Shown here: positions 5,335-6,310 of the stretch, piece by piece | Layout of the letters: the number at the start of each line of letters is the position of its first letter | Numbering within the stretch: the first letter of the stretch is position 1 | From: Candidatus Zixiibacteriota bacterium | GTDB taxonomy: Bacteria; Zixibacteria; MSB-5A5; GN15; PGXB01 | Reading direction: 5' to 3' | Assembly: GCA_020345705.1 (NCBI GenBank) | Contig: CP070766.1 | Location: forward strand, 1,971,104-1,977,413 | Length of the DNA: 6,310 bases | Position numbers and translations under genes: made by a program | Notes under the pieces: model-generated | The model's input: only the letters and a program-made list of their open reading frames with translations | What the model was told of the DNA's origin: nothing | Database searches by the model: none

Positions 5335-6255
5335 ATGGCAAAATTGATGAGCAAAAAAACCCGGGAAATCGTTACGACCACCACCGTCCTCGTTCTCATA
5401 GTCCTTTTTGTGGCCTTCTATATTGTTTATCCCCTCATCTCGGTAAGAAAAGCCGTGGAGCGCCCCGATGGCGGGAAATTCGACGACCCCGAATATACTC
5501 TCGAAAACGACGCCGCCTTCTTTAACGACCTGGGCTTTCAGCCCGACACCTTTGACATGACAACCGATGACAATATCAGGCTGGCCGCACTGTATTTCCA
5601 TCCCGACACAGCGCTTTATGATTCGATCAGGGGAACGGCGGTCCTCATTCACAGCTCCGACAGCAACCGAACCTCACTTTCGGCCTATCTTAATCCCCTG
5701 CTCGATTCCGGGCTGGCCGTGGTCCTTTATGACCAGAGAGCGAGCGGCTTCTCGGGAGGCCGTTATCATTCCGGGGGGATTTACGAAGCGGATGATTTAA
5801 ACCAGCTGATTGTCCACCTGAAGTATCGCGAGCTTATCCCCCGCCCGCTGTTCGCCGTCGGCTTCGAGCTGGGCGCCGATGCGGCCATCTATGCCTCCGA
5901 GGAAGAAATGCGGATTGACGAGGTTATTGCCGTCAATCCACACCTCACCATCAACAGGTGGATCACAAAAGTAAAAGAAAACCGCGGCCTGCTCCCTATT
6001 CCCTTCTATAGAATGGTTTATTTCTGGTGGTATAAAAAAATCACCGGCTTTCCGCTCGACCGCACCGGACCGGATGACATAAATCCGGTTCCCTCCAGAA
6101 CTCTTCTGATTATGAGCCAGGCTGATCTGGATGGGGAGGAAGCCGGAAAGCTGCGGGAGGTCTCAGGCGATCTTGTCAACACCCTTCCAAGGCCGGCCAC
6201 AGACGACATGCTCAGGGATGCGATTCTCGGGGAAATCTATCAGAAGCTGGAATAG
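5335..6255 (+). CDS. Membrane-anchored alpha/beta-hydrolase-fold protein, probably lacking the catalytic Ser and His
   Basis: A 306-residue protein. A basic N-terminus (K3, K7, K8, R10) and one hydrophobic helix at about 12-35 make an N-in signal anchor, so the rest should lie outside the cytoplasm. The fold landmarks are in order: strand and oxyanion region V-L-I-H-S-S (103-108), D-Q-R-x-x-G-F-S-G-G (133-142) where active members have D-x-R-G-x-G-x-S, nucleophile elbow G-F-E-L-G (176-180), and acid strand R-T-L-L-I-M-S-Q-A-D (255-264). The elbow has Glu178 (codon GAG at 5866-5868) in place of the catalytic Ser, and no His follows the acid strand. Family members hydrolyse esters, amides or peptides; this one is probably a pseudoenzyme or uses other residues. 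A segment F-Y-R-M-V-Y-F-W-W-Y-K-K (224-235) may be a lid or membrane-contact helix. Length is normal for the family. An in-frame TAA at 5314-5316 excludes a longer start. Transcribed alone, divergent from the surface-protein genes. Confidence 0.8.
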   Translation: MAKLMSKKTREIVTTTTVLVLIVLFVAFYIVYPLISVRKAVERPDGGKFDDPEYTLENDAAFFNDLGFQPDTFDMTTDDNIRLAALYFHPDTALYDSIRGTAVLIHSSDSNRTSLSAYLNPLLDSGLAVVLYDQRASGFSGGRYHSGGIYEADDLNQLIVHLKYRELIPRPLFAVGFELGADAAIYASEEEMRIDEVIAVNPHLTINRWITKVKENRGLLPIPFYRMVYFWWYKKITGFPLDRTGPDDINPVPSRTLLIMSQADLDGEEAGKLREVSGDLVNTLPRPATDDMLRDAILGEIYQKLE

Positions 6256-6264
6256 ATATTCCGA

Positions 6265-6310
6265 TCAGAACTCGAAATCGAAGTCAACGGCGAAATCGCT
6301 CGTGTCATAA
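6265..6310 (-). CDS. C-terminal end of a convergent gene, possibly an outer-membrane beta-barrel protein (partial)
   Basis: Read on the minus strand, an open frame enters from the right edge and ends in TGA at 6265-6267, 9 bp from the stop of the hydrolase-like gene. The visible 14 residues are Y-D-T-S-D-F-A-V-D-F-D-F-E-F. The alternation of Phe/Val with Asp/Glu and the terminal Phe look like the last strand and beta-signal of an outer-membrane barrel. With so little sequence the family cannot be named, and a chance ORF is possible. The tight convergent spacing is usual for bacterial genes. Confidence 0.4.
   Translation of the reverse strand, partial: YDTSDFAVDFDFEF

Noticed and set aside
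5281..5652. 123-codon minus-strand ORF overlapping the start of the hydrolase-like gene
   Set aside because: Antisense to a gene with a clear membrane anchor and hydrolase fold motifs.
1..6310. Search for tRNA, rRNA, CRISPR arrays, insertion sequences and phage genes
   Set aside because: No cloverleaf, spaced repeat array, transposase motif or terminal inverted repeats were seen.

Overview
The window reads as a piece of chromosome from a Gram-negative bacterium of the Fibrobacteres-Chlorobi-Bacteroidetes (FCB) kind, most likely a candidate phylum such as Zixibacteria. The main clues are two large exported proteins built from Ig/cadherin-like, cohesin-like and dockerin-like modules. One of them ends in a typical T9SS type A sorting domain (NYPNPFN near the start, KKMVLLK at the end). 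Its layout (Cys-containing N-terminal domain, Ig repeats, cohesin-like domain, split dockerin, sorting tail) matches a recurrent multi-domain surface protein type I associate with Zixibacteria. This assignment rests on recall and motif reading, not on a search.

Layout. Positions 1-392 hold no convincing gene, only a GC-rich stem-loop just past the first gene. Positions 393-3134 (minus) encode a 913-residue surface protein. Positions 3135-3433 are a spacer in which I find an extra 50-codon ORF (3175-3327, minus) overlapped by a two-tier inverted repeat. Positions 3434-4609 (minus) encode a 391-residue cohesin-like plus dockerin secreted protein. Positions 4610-5334 form a divergent intergenic region. 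It holds a good sigma70-type promoter for the minus-strand genes (TTGACA, 17 bp, TATATT) next to a perfect 14-bp palindrome, a predicted leader of about 325 nt rich in hairpins, and a TATAAT-type promoter for the plus-strand gene. Positions 5335-6255 (plus) encode a membrane-anchored alpha/beta-hydrolase-fold protein whose nucleophile elbow reads G-F-E-L-G instead of G-x-S-x-G. Positions 6265-6310 carry the last 14 codons of a convergent minus-strand gene with a beta-barrel-like C-terminus.

Working together (inference). The 391-residue protein, the small ORF and the 913-residue protein lie in one direction and may be co-transcribed from the promoter near 4935. A possible internal promoter near 3401 could serve the last two. 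Both large products should be exported, and both carry cohesin-like and dockerin-like modules, so they could bind each other, themselves or other dockerin proteins at the cell surface. The hydrolase-like gene is divergent and has no evident functional link. The most interesting points are the apparent pseudo-hydrolase, the small ORF with its overlapping hairpin, and the structured leader and palindrome of the secreted-protein unit.
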